DNA of 64,000 nt from Thalassotalea psychrophila (lineage in GTDB: Bacteria; Pseudomonadota; Gammaproteobacteria; Enterobacterales; Alteromonadaceae), in the NCBI RefSeq assembly GCF_031583595.1, contig NZ_CP134145.1:3162001-3226000 (forward strand), written 5' to 3'. Within the stretch, counting starts at the first letter, position 1. Each line of letters begins with the position of its first letter. The notes beneath the pieces are model-generated. The model saw nothing but the letters and a program-made list of their open reading frames with translations. It had not been told where the DNA came from and did not search any database. This document shows, piece by piece, positions 40,263 to 50,773 of the stretch. Made by a program: the position numbers and the translations under genes.

Positions 40263-41585
40263 CTAAGACCAACTACGCATTTTATGACCTTTTACAGCAT
40301 AAAATAAAATGAATAAGTAACATGGTAAACCAATCCAATAGGCAACCTGTGTATCACCATTAAGTTGTGCAATTTTACCAAACAATAATGGTAACAATGC
40401 ACCGCCAGCAATACCCATTATCAGTAATGCTGAACCCTGAGCTGTATACTTTCCTAAACCATCTAATGCTAAAGGCCAAATCAACGGCCAAACCATAGCA
40501 TGTGACAAACCCATTAGTGCAACAAATGTTAGTGAGTCAGGAATAACAGGAATTCCAGACCAGCCCCATAATACATCTGCAATACTGGTACTTGTTGTTG
40601 AGCTCATTACCACACCTAAAATACATAATGCGCCAGCAACTGAACAAACGATCAACGCCGTTTTTTGATTTGCATATTTAGGTATTGCGATAATACCAAT
40701 TATGTAACCAATCACCATACCTACCATGGTATACGAAGTAAGCGAAGCAAAGTGCTCTACACCAACACCTGAGCCATATAAGCCAATAGTATCCGCGGCA
40801 ATAACTTCAACTCCCACATAAGCAAATAATGCAATAGCGCCTAAAATAGCTTGTGGGAAGTTTAATATACCAGTGGTATTTTCAACATCTGACTCTTCTT
40901 CTTCGATATGAAGTTCAGGTAAATTAGAAAACTTAACTAACGCAATTAAACCGGTTAAAACAATAGCCATGTAGACATACGGCATAATTAGTTGTGATGA
41001 TAACTCTTCGATTTTAGCGGCGCGTGTTGCTGCGTCTAAACTAGCTAAAGCATCTTCAGAAAAATCACCCATGCCAGATAACACTAATGCGGTGAATAAA
41101 ATAGGTACAAGAACACCTGCACTTTTGTTGATAATACCCATTACCGAAATACGAACAGCTGCGGTTTCTTTTGGTCCAACATGAACTAAATAAGGATTGG
41201 AAGCAGTTTGTAAAATGGTTAAGCCAGTACCTAAAGTAAACAGCGCCACTAAAAAGAATACGTAATTGGCTGTCGTTGCGGCAGGTATAAATAACAATGC
41301 CCCAACAACCATGATGGCCAAGCCGAAAGCCATACCATTTCGATAACCAGTTTTACTTAAAATGGTCGACATTGGATAAGCCATTACGGTATAGGCAATG
41401 TAAAATGCGAAGGTTACAAATAATGCTTGAAACTCATTTAATTCGCATATTATTTTTAAGAACGGGATCAAAGACCCATTTAACCATGTTACAAAACCAA
41501 AGATAAAAAACAATATGCCAATAATCATCATTGGCACAAAACTACTTTGAGTATTGCTCTGTGTGTCTGCTGTTGCTGTTGTCAT
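40263..41585 (-). CDS. nagP: N-acetylglucosamine MFS permease NagP
   Basis: A 440-residue inner-membrane sugar permease of the fucose/glucose:H+ symporter group with twelve TM helices (FFIFGFVTWLNGSLIPFLK, GTGLTILQTASNPY). Together with NagK it replaces the PTS route for GlcNAc, as characterised in Shewanella. It is the last gene of the nagK-nagB-nagA-nagP operon, 59 bases after nagA, and is followed by a terminator. The nagP name rests on strong family resemblance plus this context. Confidence 0.92.
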   Translation of the reverse strand: MTTATADTQSNTQSSFVPMMIIGILFFIFGFVTWLNGSLIPFLKIICELNEFQALFVTFAFYIAYTVMAYPMSTILSKTGYRNGMAFGLAIMVVGALLFIPAATTANYVFFLVALFTLGTGLTILQTASNPYLVHVGPKETAAVRISVMGIINKSAGVLVPILFTALVLSGMGDFSEDALASLDAATRAAKIEELSSQLIMPYVYMAIVLTGLIALVKFSNLPELHIEEEESDVENTTGILNFPQAILGAIALFAYVGVEVIAADTIGLYGSGVGVEHFASLTSYTMVGMVIGYIIGIIAIPKYANQKTALIVCSVAGALCILGVVMSSTTSTSIADVLWGWSGIPVIPDSLTFVALMGLSHAMVWPLIWPLALDGLGKYTAQGSALLIMGIAGGALLPLLFGKIAQLNGDTQVAYWIGLPCYLFILFYAVKGHKMRSWS

Positions 41586-41644
41586 AATTTCGCCTATATA
41601 AGCTGGTTTTATATTATTATTGTTTTAGTGAGTTTATTTGCAAT

Positions 41645-42760
41645 TTAAATAACTTGCTGTCCTGCAATCCAAGTTTGCTGCACAGTCAAATCATCGTTAA
41701 GTATAATAAAATCTGCACAGGCGCCGGGTTGAAGGCGCCCTTTTTGATTATCTAGCACTAAAAATTCAGATGGATATGTTGATGCCATACGCAAGGCTTC
41801 GGTAAGTTCTACCTGCAAATATTCAACCGTATTTTTTACTGCCCCAGCCATATCCAGACAAGATCCCGCCAATTCACCTGTAAGCGCATTTAATCGGTCT
41901 CCAGTTCTAATAATTTTCGAGTCAAAAAATGGAAAGCTATCATCATCGGTGCCAACTGGTGGCATAGCATCAGTGACGAGCATAATTTTTCCGGTAGTTT
42001 TTGCTTTAATCGCTAGCCTAGCGGTATCAAAATGTACGTGATGGCCATCAATAATTATGCCACACCAGCTGTTATCATCTAACAAAGCCGCACCAACCAT
42101 ACCTGGTGCACGAGACTCAAATGCTGACATAGCATTAAACAAATGCGTAAAACCTGTAGCCCCAGCGGCTAACGCTTTAACAACTGTACCGTAGTCTGCA
42201 TTTGAGTGACCTAAACATACATGAACACCGGCAGAGACTAATGTTTTAATATCATCAGTTGATACGTTTTCAGGCGCTAGTGTAACCACAACTTTACCAA
42301 GGTCCTGACGAGTAAATACCGCCATCTCATCTTTTGTAATGCTGCGGATAAACTCTGGGCTATGCACACCTTTTTTAGGAATAGATAAATGCGGCCCTTC
42401 AAAATGTACACCTAAAACACCAGGTGTTTGTTGTTTTAATGCTTCACTGACGGCATCGGCAGCAAGTTGCATAACATCAACTTTATCGGTAATTAAGGTG
42501 GGTAAAAAGCCGGTCGTACCAAACTTTGCATGTGCTAAACCAATAGTTTTAATTGTTTCCACTGTTGGATCACTATTAAATAATGCTCCGCCGCCACCAT
42601 TAACTTGTACATCAATATAACCCGGAGCCATAATTCCTGGTTGAATGTCTATTTCAGCTTTTTCTACGCTAACAATTTTTCCATCAGCAAAGCTAACAGC
42701 TACATTTTCACGTAACGTTTGGCCATCAAAGAATTTTGCTATGTTAATCGTATTAAGCAT
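41645..42760 (-). CDS. nagA: N-acetylglucosamine-6-phosphate deacetylase
   Basis: A 371-residue cytosolic amidohydrolase converting GlcNAc-6-P to glucosamine-6-P and acetate. Seen are PGYIDVQVNGGGG, the metal-binding Glu of GVHFEGPHLS, the metal His residues of CLGHSNADY and THLFNAMS, and the catalytic Asp of VTDAMPPVG. Length matches NagA enzymes. It begins one base after the nagB-II stop, a tight translational link. Confidence 0.96.
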   Translation of the reverse strand: MLNTINIAKFFDGQTLRENVAVSFADGKIVSVEKAEIDIQPGIMAPGYIDVQVNGGGGALFNSDPTVETIKTIGLAHAKFGTTGFLPTLITDKVDVMQLAADAVSEALKQQTPGVLGVHFEGPHLSIPKKGVHSPEFIRSITKDEMAVFTRQDLGKVVVTLAPENVSTDDIKTLVSAGVHVCLGHSNADYGTVVKALAAGATGFTHLFNAMSAFESRAPGMVGAALLDDNSWCGIIIDGHHVHFDTARLAIKAKTTGKIMLVTDAMPPVGTDDDSFPFFDSKIIRTGDRLNALTGELAGSCLDMAGAVKNTVEYLQVELTEALRMASTYPSEFLVLDNQKGRLQPGACADFIILNDDLTVQQTWIAGQQVI

Positions 42761-42761
42761 A

Positions 42762-43757
42762 CTAAAGAGTCCTAGTAACTTTCTTTAAACCTTGTGGTTC
42801 ATCTGGATTGAAACCTTTAGCCAAAGCTACTTTTTCAACATCTAAATAAAAGCGTTGTAGCACTAACAAAGGAGCTAATCTAGGGTGAACATCATTTACA
42901 ATTTGTTGTAAGTGTATTAAATCTGCACCACGGGATTTAACCTCAGCGATTTGTTCTTTGTGAGATTGATCAGACTCATCATTTACATGACAATCTAATA
43001 TAGTCAGTTTTTGCGCCACAAGCGTAACCGGCCCATGTAAAAATTCAGCACTTGAAAATGCTTCCGCGTGAATTGAACAGACTTCTTTTAATTTAAGGGC
43101 GATTTCTTTAGAAACTGCATAACCTAAACCACGGCCTAACACCACTAAATTGCGAGTGTCACCTAAACCATCAATAGTTAATTGTGCAGGTGCATCAATC
43201 GCTTTCGAAAGCGCGCCTGGCAAAGAGTCTAACGCAGAGATCAGTTCGTTGTTTTTGCTCCAATAAGCGGTTAATTGTAATAAACCAGATAGAGTTGCTA
43301 AATAGCTTTTCGTTGCCGCGACTGAATTTTCAGGACCCGCTCGTAATGGCAGTACGTCATCTACAAGCTCAGCTAACGGCGATGTTTCATCATTAACTAA
43401 CGCCACAACATAAGCACCAGCATCTTTGGCCATTTTTGCTTGCGATAAAATATCAGGGCTACGACCAGACTGAGAAATAACAATAACAAAGGCATTAGCA
43501 AGCTTTAAGGTTTTTCCATATACTGAAGCTACCGATGGTGCGGCCGCAAATGTAGGAATACCAGCTTCAATCTCTATTAAATATTTACCAAATACCCCTG
43601 CATGATCAGAAGATCCACGGCCAATGATCATCACCATTTTCGGATCAAAATTACTAAGTTTATTGCCAATTTTTTCAGCAACCGCTGCATTTAATTTTAT
43701 CTGCTGCGCAATCACTTGTGGGGTTTGCTTAGCTTCTTGTTCCATTAATGTGGTCAT
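42762..43757 (-). CDS. nagB-II: Glucosamine-6-phosphate deaminase NagB-II (SIS type)
   Basis: A two-SIS-domain protein of 331 residues, the non-orthologous replacement for classical NagB known from Shewanella and relatives. It yields fructose-6-P and ammonia from glucosamine-6-P. Key motifs are IIGRGSSDHAG, VISQSGRSPD and ENSVAATKSY, with a C-terminal RAGxxN-free tail ending QGLKKVTRTL. An in-frame TTG four codons upstream (43769) would give 335 residues but lacks a Shine-Dalgarno, so I use the ATG at 43757. It lies between nagK and nagA. Confidence 0.92.
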   Translation of the reverse strand: MTTLMEQEAKQTPQVIAQQIKLNAAVAEKIGNKLSNFDPKMVMIIGRGSSDHAGVFGKYLIEIEAGIPTFAAAPSVASVYGKTLKLANAFVIVISQSGRSPDILSQAKMAKDAGAYVVALVNDETSPLAELVDDVLPLRAGPENSVAATKSYLATLSGLLQLTAYWSKNNELISALDSLPGALSKAIDAPAQLTIDGLGDTRNLVVLGRGLGYAVSKEIALKLKEVCSIHAEAFSSAEFLHGPVTLVAQKLTILDCHVNDESDQSHKEQIAEVKSRGADLIHLQQIVNDVHPRLAPLLVLQRFYLDVEKVALAKGFNPDEPQGLKKVTRTL

Positions 43758-43808
43758 AACATTACTCAATTATTTGTTTAACTTACGTGTTCGTTTAAAA
43801 TCAACCAG

Positions 43809-44693
43809 TCAGTTTTTATGCTCGTTCATAGCAAACAGTACAGCACCAATTTCAGGAAGATTTTCAGGCTCACTAATTTGCTTTACAACGGTCGGACTTA
43901 GCCATTGCATCAAACGAGGTTTTAAACCGCCAATTAGTGACAGTTTATTAGGATTCATTGCCATTAACTTATTAAATACAGCTTCAAAATATTGACAGCC
44001 TTCGTTAATGATATCTTTTGCTATTTCATCACCGGCGTCGGCAGCGTCGAACACACTAATCGCTAATTTTGCATAAAATGTGGCACCATTACCGGCAATG
44101 GTTTCAATTAAGGTGTTAGAGTCAGTGCAATTAAGAGCGGTAAATATTTTTTCCGTTAGCAATGTTTCGTTGATTAAGCCATCAAAACTGAGAAGTACTT
44201 TTTCTACTGCTTTAAACCCTAACCAAGCACCACTACAAACATCACCATGTGGAAAGCCATGTCCGCCTATTACTAATGAATCACCTTTTACCGTTGCGTA
44301 GCCACACGAGCCAGTACCGCTGATCATGATGGCACCATCTTTTCCACTATGTGCACCTAAGCAGGCAATATGTAAATCAGTCGCTAAATGCATGCTTTTA
44401 AACGGGTGTTGCCATTGTTCCATTAGAGAAAAATACTTTGGCAGATTAACACCAGCTAAACCTATGCCTGCGATGAGTTCACTTTTTAAGGAAATATCCA
44501 AGTTAGCATCAGCTAACGCTAAGTCTGCTGCATGACTAATTGACTGTTGTGCACGTTCTAAATTATGAAAAGGATTAGCAGCACCTGAGGTTCCCTCACC
44601 CAGCACTTGCATTGAATTATTCAGGATCACAGCTTTACATTTGCTGCCGCCTCCATCAATGCCTAAAAATAGCTGTTGTTTATTACTTTTCAT
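43809..44693 (-). CDS. nagK: N-acetylglucosamine kinase (BadF/BadG type)
   Basis: A 294-residue cytosolic ATP-dependent kinase phosphorylating GlcNAc after NagP uptake. ASKHA-fold motifs are present: FLGIDGGGSKCKAVIL at the N-terminus (phosphate 1), MISGTGSCGYA (phosphate 2) and LIGGLKPRL (adenosine region). It is unrelated to E. coli ROK-type NagK but matches the Shewanella-type kinase. First gene of the catabolic operon, with operator and promoter about 85-110 bases upstream. Confidence 0.92.
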   Translation of the reverse strand: MKSNKQQLFLGIDGGGSKCKAVILNNSMQVLGEGTSGAANPFHNLERAQQSISHAADLALADANLDISLKSELIAGIGLAGVNLPKYFSLMEQWQHPFKSMHLATDLHIACLGAHSGKDGAIMISGTGSCGYATVKGDSLVIGGHGFPHGDVCSGAWLGFKAVEKVLLSFDGLINETLLTEKIFTALNCTDSNTLIETIAGNGATFYAKLAISVFDAADAGDEIAKDIINEGCQYFEAVFNKLMAMNPNKLSLIGGLKPRLMQWLSPTVVKQISEPENLPEIGAVLFAMNEHKN

Positions 44694-44776
44694 TAACGCC
44701 TCTTAGCAAATGTGCCTTTGGTCAAAACATGCTTTCAAAATTCTATTTGGTCAGCACATTCTGAATTGTTAAATTT

Positions 44777-44806
44777 ATATTACATACAAATGACAGCGCT
44801 GTCATT
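44777..44806 (-). promoter_or_regulatory. Promoter and operator of nagK-nagB-nagA-nagP
   Basis: AATGACAGCGCTGTCATT (44789-44806) is a perfect 18-bp palindrome with a central CpG, as LacI-family proteins prefer. On the minus strand its end supplies ATGACA as the -35 box, followed 17 bases later by TAATAT (44777-44782) as -10. A bound repressor would block RNA polymerase. Confidence 0.85.
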
Positions 44807-44870
44807 ATGTTTTTACATTTTTTTAATATTAACTTATCGTTTCTATGTAAGCGATTGTTAATTATATACT

Positions 44871-47507
44871 TTAATGGGATATAAACAGGCTTCTACCTGC
44901 CCTTTTAGAGTCTATTGAACGTGCCCTGACTTCTACATCTCCACTGATGCTTACTGGTTTGGTCCATGCTTGCCATTGTTTACCGGCCAACTTATATTCA
45001 ATATACAGTCCAGGGTAAGCTGTATTAGTCATCAATTTGGCATCAACCATTTTAGCGCCGACGGTTGGAATTCGATAAAACACATGTGCTTTATCTAATT
45101 TAGCCAGTTCTTTATTTGCAATAATATTGGCAAAGTTTGCCCATTGTTCATCACGGTTTTTACGCATGTCGTCAGTAAAGTTATTGGTCTCTTTGCTATA
45201 AACTTTGCCACTATAAGAGTACGGTACAACCCACTCTGGTTTATGCCAAGCACGCTCAGCTAAAGCAAATAAACGCGGGAAAATTTTATATTCGGCTAAA
45301 TCATCATTGCGAGTATTTTCACTCCATAACTGCCCTTGTATCCCGGCAAATGTTCTACCCGACTTAAGTGGTCCAGAAATTATCATGCCTTGTTCGTCCA
45401 ATTTCACCGTATCATCAGTACTATAAGACTTATCTTCTCTATCCAACCAAAATTCAGCATGTACAGGTAAATTATCAGGCATAAATTGGAATAGTTTCTC
45501 AGTATTTGAATGTCGAGATGCCCAGTAATAGCCATGCTCTTTCGGGTCAGGCTCGTATGGAAAATCAAAATACGTTACATCAGGGGTTGAAACTACAATT
45601 TCCCAATTTTGATTCGCTAATTTATGTGCAGCTTGGTGTCCTTGCCAATATATAATTCCCCATGAATTCGCTTGTACGACTTCAGGCATATTATCAACAT
45701 TAGTATGCATCATACCGTCATTCCAACCGGCAGTTTCAATATCACGCTCACTCAGTATTTCAGCTACTCGCTCGACAAAGTACGCACCAAGCTCCTCTGC
45801 TTTAGTAATACCCAAATCATTCTCGGCGATAAATGTTTTACAAATAGGCGACTCAACCCAGGCACCGGCAGTTTCGTCAGCACCAATGTGATAACGAGTC
45901 AAAGGATGGCCGGCGTCGCTATGCATTACTTTAACCTCATCCATTACTTTAGCGATAAAGTCATAAGATGACTCCATACACGCATTAATTGTATTGTCGT
46001 TATAGTATTGAACCGAAGAATAAACGGTAGTATCGTTTTGATCATGCAGCAAAAATTGTTTAGCGCCCTGTTCGTCACCTTGCGCCATTAATTTATTGTA
46101 TCGTGCTTTCATGGCTACAATAGAAGAGCGTGAATGCCCGGGCATATCTAAAGACGGGATTACTTGAATGAAACGCTCAGACGCATATTGTAAAATTTCT
46201 TTATAATCTTGTTTACTGTAATAACCATTTACCGAACTATTTGGATCAACTCCTGCCCCTAATTGAGGTAATAAACAGCGTTGCTCCGTTAAATCTAAAC
46301 AACGCTTAGAGCTAATATCGGTAAGCTCTGGCAAATCATTGATTTCTAGGCGCCAAGCTTCATCATCACCAAGGTGTAGGTGAAACTTATTTAATTTATA
46401 CGCGGCCATTTGATCGAGTAAATCGAAAATGAACTGCTTAGAATGAAAATTTCGAGCAACATCGACCATCATGCTGCGAAATTGATAGTGTGGCTCATCT
46501 TCGATAGTTAAATGAGGAATGGTTAATTTATCTAATGACACAAGCGCTGCAATTGATTGCAAACCATAGAATAAGCCTGAATTATCATTAGCCAGGATAG
46601 TTATTCCTTGTTCATTCGCGGTAAATTGATAGCTGCCAGTATCACCTTTAAGCGACTTGTCTAACGTTAAATTAACAGCAACGCCTTGCATTACCTCTTG
46701 TACACCAAGAAATGCTAACCGCTTAAGCGCGGCTGTAAACTTGACCTTTTCAACGCCATTTAACGTTAGGTGTATACCATTAGTTAAATCTAAAAATAGA
46801 CCATTGTCTGTGACGTCCATTCTTTTAGGTGATGGAATTAAGCTACTTTGTAGCTCATTATTGGCAACTTGCATTTTGGCGTTGCGTTCAAACAATACAT
46901 CGGCCGTAGCCCATTGTGTTTGATCTGTTGGTGTGCGTTTAAAGTGTTTTTCAACACTCGTAAAGCTCTTAACAAACGGATAAATTTCAAGTCCAGTTTC
47001 TGCATCTATGGTTGTTTGAGTGCTTTTAATCACCCTAGGCTCTAATGAATCAACACTTAAGATATAATTTGGCAAAGCATCAGTTTCTGACAATGACCAA
47101 AAGTCGACACGATAATTTAACGGGTAAGTTTGTCCAGCTTCAAAGCCGGTAAAGTTAGCCGTTGGCACAATTTTATGTAAATCACCATTCACATGCTCAA
47201 TAGTAAACAACTTGCTATCAACACTTTGCACCGGGTTTATTTGAGAGAAGTAAATTTCCCAATCGCTGGAGTTAACGTTTTCTGGCGAGGTTAAGTTTAG
47301 TTGTAATTGAAAACAAGCACCGTCGTGACGGTTCGGATCACAATTTTCGTCAGCAACATTAGTGATTAACTGATATTCAACGTTTAAGCTGTTGGATAAT
47401 TGATCAAGCTGAGACTGATTAAGTGTATTGCTTGAGCTTTCATTTACATCAGTGCAAGCCATTAAAGCTAAGCTTGCAGCAACTGATAATGCAACGATCT
47501 TGTTCAT
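44871..47507 (-). CDS. Beta-N-acetylhexosaminidase lipoprotein (GH20)
   Basis: An 878-residue enzyme splitting GlcNAc from chitobiose and longer chitin oligomers. The lipobox LMAC gives an acylated Cys18 with Thr at +2, fitting outer-membrane anchoring. Domains: carbohydrate-binding CHB_HEX (~45-190), GH20b (~220-340), catalytic barrel (~340-770) with MVDVARNFHS, HLGDDEAWR and the catalytic pair HIGADE (Asp544-Glu545), and a C-terminal Ig-like domain (~800-878). Last in a run after SapC and the two halogenase-like genes (45-bp gap). It supplies free GlcNAc to NagP. Confidence 0.94.
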   Translation of the reverse strand: MNKIVALSVAASLALMACTDVNESSSNTLNQSQLDQLSNSLNVEYQLITNVADENCDPNRHDGACFQLQLNLTSPENVNSSDWEIYFSQINPVQSVDSKLFTIEHVNGDLHKIVPTANFTGFEAGQTYPLNYRVDFWSLSETDALPNYILSVDSLEPRVIKSTQTTIDAETGLEIYPFVKSFTSVEKHFKRTPTDQTQWATADVLFERNAKMQVANNELQSSLIPSPKRMDVTDNGLFLDLTNGIHLTLNGVEKVKFTAALKRLAFLGVQEVMQGVAVNLTLDKSLKGDTGSYQFTANEQGITILANDNSGLFYGLQSIAALVSLDKLTIPHLTIEDEPHYQFRSMMVDVARNFHSKQFIFDLLDQMAAYKLNKFHLHLGDDEAWRLEINDLPELTDISSKRCLDLTEQRCLLPQLGAGVDPNSSVNGYYSKQDYKEILQYASERFIQVIPSLDMPGHSRSSIVAMKARYNKLMAQGDEQGAKQFLLHDQNDTTVYSSVQYYNDNTINACMESSYDFIAKVMDEVKVMHSDAGHPLTRYHIGADETAGAWVESPICKTFIAENDLGITKAEELGAYFVERVAEILSERDIETAGWNDGMMHTNVDNMPEVVQANSWGIIYWQGHQAAHKLANQNWEIVVSTPDVTYFDFPYEPDPKEHGYYWASRHSNTEKLFQFMPDNLPVHAEFWLDREDKSYSTDDTVKLDEQGMIISGPLKSGRTFAGIQGQLWSENTRNDDLAEYKIFPRLFALAERAWHKPEWVVPYSYSGKVYSKETNNFTDDMRKNRDEQWANFANIIANKELAKLDKAHVFYRIPTVGAKMVDAKLMTNTAYPGLYIEYKLAGKQWQAWTKPVSISGDVEVRARSIDSKRAGRSLFISH

Positions 47508-47552
47508 TGTGTTTGTATTCCCTACTTTGTGTTAACTCGTTAAAATGAATGC

Positions 47553-49145
47553 TTAACGCTTTTGCAGACCAAACCGATGAATTTTATTAATTAACTCTCG
47601 GTGATTAGGTAATTGTTCGGTTAAAGACAAGCCATGCTGATTTATTTGTTTAAAAAAATCGACTGCTTTATCCGACTCTGTATATCGATACGCCATGGCG
47701 CTTAAATCGGTGTGAAATTGCATGCCGTAGAGCACATATAAATAATTTTCTAAATTGAAAATTTCAAAACCACTGGCAAAGTCGTAAGCACTGGGTAATT
47801 GATGTTTCCATAGTTGTAATCGATCTAATAAACTTTGTGGACAAGTATCAGGGTCACGATTATCTAACCAAAACTGGCTATCATCGCGCTTTGATAAAAA
47901 GTAATGAAGCTTGATAAACTCAATCACTTTTTCCCAACTACTATTCACTCGAACGTTAAAGTTTTTAGCAACAATATCCATATGCTCTCGGTTAGCCGGA
48001 AATTGACTGGCCAACATTTTTGCTGTGGCATCAAAAACTAATAATCCGGTAGCCTCTAAGGGCTCAACAAAACCTTGTGATAACCCAATGGCGGCACAGT
48101 TTTTATGCCAAAAGGTTTCACGATAACCAATGTTCATATCTATTTTACGAACATCTAATTTATCTGCAGATTTACCAAGATAATTACGCAAAACCTGCTC
48201 AGCTTTATCATCACTACTGTGTTTACTTGAGTAAACATAACCTGTGCCGCGACGATTGGTTAAACCAATATCCCAGATCCAGCCCGCTTGTTTTGCCGTT
48301 GATAAAGTGAAACTAGGAATATCTTGTTCTGGGTGTTCATATGGCACTTGAATGGCTAGTGCTGAATCGGCAAATAACACGTCACTTTTATCAATAAACT
48401 TTACGCCTAAAGTTTTACCTAATAACAGAGCATTAAACCCGGTACAGTCAACAAAAAAGTCAGCGTTTATTTCCCCTTGAGTATCGGTATGAATTGATTT
48501 TATATCACCTGTTTCAGCTAATTCTACTTTTGTAACTTCTGCTAAAACATGATCGACCCCCATAGTTTGGGTTGCATGCTTACAAAGTAATTTTGAAAAT
48601 TTTGCCGCATCTAAATGATATGCATAGTTGGTTTGTCCTTGAAACTCAGGCATGGTGATGTCTTTCGGAGCTAGTCCTGCATCGCAAACCTTGCCCTGAA
48701 AAGCAACAGCATCAACAAAAGAGGTTTCATTGCCTGCTAAATTTTTCAACCAATAAGCAGTTAGGCCTTCAAACTCATTAATTAAAGGGTAATCAAATAT
48801 ATGGTGGTAATGATTGCCCCCCCCATTTGCTTTAGTTTTTTCAGGGTTGTGAAGCCAATCAACAAATTTGATCCCTTGTTTGAACGTAACTTCACAGTCT
48901 TTAATGAATTCGGTTTCACTTATTCCTAAGTACTGTAGTGACGTGCGCATCATTGGCACAGTGCCTTCGCCAACACCAATGGTGGGGATATTAGGTGATT
49001 CTACCAAGGTAATTTTAATGCCATTGGCTTCTGTTGGTTTTAATTGTTTCGCTAAGTGATTCGCCGCCAGCCAACCCGCGGTACCACCACCTACGATTAC
49101 AATTGAACGAATAGCTTTCGCCTGTTGATTTTCAGAGTTATTCAT
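47553..49145 (-). CDS. Tryptophan-halogenase-like flavoprotein (second copy)
   Basis: A 530-residue member of the flavin-dependent tryptophan halogenase family (PF04820). It has the FAD motif VGGGTAGWLAA (18-28), a Lys at residue 89 (VTFKQGIKFVDW) aligning with the catalytic Lys, and GFVEPLEATGL near the flavin/halide region. The hallmark WxWxIP reads WIWDIG, so the Pro is lost. FADH2 would have to come from a separate reductase; none is nearby. It shares its family with the gene just upstream (33-bp gap) but the sequences are clearly divergent, so the duplication is old. True halogenase activity and substrate are unproven. Confidence 0.85.
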   Translation of the reverse strand: MNNSENQQAKAIRSIVIVGGGTAGWLAANHLAKQLKPTEANGIKITLVESPNIPTIGVGEGTVPMMRTSLQYLGISETEFIKDCEVTFKQGIKFVDWLHNPEKTKANGGGNHYHHIFDYPLINEFEGLTAYWLKNLAGNETSFVDAVAFQGKVCDAGLAPKDITMPEFQGQTNYAYHLDAAKFSKLLCKHATQTMGVDHVLAEVTKVELAETGDIKSIHTDTQGEINADFFVDCTGFNALLLGKTLGVKFIDKSDVLFADSALAIQVPYEHPEQDIPSFTLSTAKQAGWIWDIGLTNRRGTGYVYSSKHSSDDKAEQVLRNYLGKSADKLDVRKIDMNIGYRETFWHKNCAAIGLSQGFVEPLEATGLLVFDATAKMLASQFPANREHMDIVAKNFNVRVNSSWEKVIEFIKLHYFLSKRDDSQFWLDNRDPDTCPQSLLDRLQLWKHQLPSAYDFASGFEIFNLENYLYVLYGMQFHTDLSAMAYRYTESDKAVDFFKQINQHGLSLTEQLPNHRELINKIHRFGLQKR

Positions 49146-49178
49146 TGGCTCTATTCCTCGTATTATTGATAAAAGTGC

Positions 49179-50735
49179 TTAAGAGCCAATACTAATTGAT
49201 ACGTTATCTGTAGATAAATCCTTCATACTACGCTGCTTTATCCATTCTTGATGGGATAAGCTTACCGCTTGAGCTTTGTTAGCCATAAAAGTAAAACGGT
49301 TAAAAATTTGTTGGCAACTGTCTTCATCATAAGGCATATGTAGTGTAGGAAAATGATCCATACCATAAAGAATAAAGCGATAGTTTTCATCGGTAAAAGT
49401 GGTTGCATAACCGCCGGCTAAATCCATAAACTCGCAGGTTTTATGGCGCCACAATTCGATTTGTTGTTTCAGCTCAGGACAATAATCAACACTTTTTTGA
49501 GCCTGTTGCCAAAACTCACTATCATCACGATCAGTTAAACAATAGTGCAGAACGATGAAACGTTTTAAGTCATCATAAATGCCATTCATTAAACGATTAT
49601 AAGAGTCGCGCGACACTTGCGAAATTTGATTTGAAGAGATGTGTGTCGATAAAAGCTTCACACTGACGTTGATTAAGTGTAACCCTGTCGATTCCAGCGG
49701 TTCAATAAAACCACCCGATAAACCAATGGCAATACAATTTCCTATCCAGAACTCTTTGCGACAGCCTATTTTCATATTAAGGTGCAAGGTTTTTAGTACC
49801 TCTGCATCTTTACCTACATGTTGCTTTAATTCAGCTTCTGCTTGTTCTTTGGTTAAACGGCTTCCGTCATACACATAACCTGTACCACGACGGGATGACA
49901 AATCAATTTCCCAAGCCCAGCCGTTGGTTAATGCTGTTGCTGTAGTGTAGCTGCGCGGCACCTGTTCATCTTTGTAAGCCACTTGCATGGCCACCGCTTT
50001 ATTACAAGGTAATTCTTGCTCGAAAGACTGCCAATTATCTGCTTTTAGCGCTTCGATTAACAAGCCTTTAAAACCAGTGCAATCGATAAACATATCAGCA
50101 CTAAATTGGCCTTGGTCGGTATCGATACTATCAATATTGCCATCTTTAACGTTAACGTTATTCACCATAGCCTCAACGTGAATAACGCCGGCAGCTTCCG
50201 CTTTTTTACGTAGGAAGCGAGCCATTAATGTGGCATCGATATGATAACCGTAAGGCACTATGCCTTGATAAGGTTTTGATGAAGGCATTTTCGGGCTAAG
50301 GTTTTTAGCCATTAAATGGGAAGATAAACTGACCCCTTGGTCGTAGCGTTCAAATAGGTGTCGCGAACTTAAAATCCAGGCAGTAGAGATATCAAGTATG
50401 TTACCAATAGCTTGGTGTTCGAAAGGATGGAAATATTCATGGGTGCTGCCACTTTTAGGCTGCATCCAATTTCTAAACATTATGCCGGTTTTTAATGTGG
50501 CATTTGTTTCATGCAATAGTTCTTGTTCATCAAGACCCATAGCAGCGAAGAAGAAGCGAATAGAGTGAACTGTCGCTTCTCCTACACCAAGAATGCCAAT
50601 GTCTTTACTTTCAATAACAGTTATATCAATATTTTTTTGATTATGGTTATATAATTTATTTAGATATAACGCGCTCATCCAACCGGATGAACCACCACCT
50701 ACAATAGTGATAGATTTGACATTCTTTTCGTTCAT
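49179..50735 (-). CDS. Tryptophan-halogenase-like flavoprotein (first copy)
   Basis: A 518-residue PF04820 protein, partner of the next gene. The FAD motif is VGGGSSGWMSA (12-22), the presumptive catalytic Lys is at 82 (NATLKTGIMFRNW), and GFIEPLESTGL is conserved. The WxWxIP motif reads WAWEID, deviating at the Pro. It follows sapC after 38 bases and forms the order sapC, halogenase, halogenase, GH20. Similar sets accompany TonB receptors in sugar-utilisation loci of marine and Caulobacter-type bacteria. Role unknown: halogenation, another flavin oxidation, or a ligand-binding function are all open. Confidence 0.85.
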   Translation of the reverse strand: MNEKNVKSITIVGGGSSGWMSALYLNKLYNHNQKNIDITVIESKDIGILGVGEATVHSIRFFFAAMGLDEQELLHETNATLKTGIMFRNWMQPKSGSTHEYFHPFEHQAIGNILDISTAWILSSRHLFERYDQGVSLSSHLMAKNLSPKMPSSKPYQGIVPYGYHIDATLMARFLRKKAEAAGVIHVEAMVNNVNVKDGNIDSIDTDQGQFSADMFIDCTGFKGLLIEALKADNWQSFEQELPCNKAVAMQVAYKDEQVPRSYTTATALTNGWAWEIDLSSRRGTGYVYDGSRLTKEQAEAELKQHVGKDAEVLKTLHLNMKIGCRKEFWIGNCIAIGLSGGFIEPLESTGLHLINVSVKLLSTHISSNQISQVSRDSYNRLMNGIYDDLKRFIVLHYCLTDRDDSEFWQQAQKSVDYCPELKQQIELWRHKTCEFMDLAGGYATTFTDENYRFILYGMDHFPTLHMPYDEDSCQQIFNRFTFMANKAQAVSLSHQEWIKQRSMKDLSTDNVSISIGS

Positions 50736-50773
50736 AAAGCCTTCTTAAATAGCAGGTTTCCCTGCTAAGTTAA

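Noticed and set aside
44845..44860. Second LacI-type site (TGTAAGCGATTGTTA) upstream of nagK
   Set aside because: Only about half of the arm positions are symmetric, too few to separate it from A/T-rich background.
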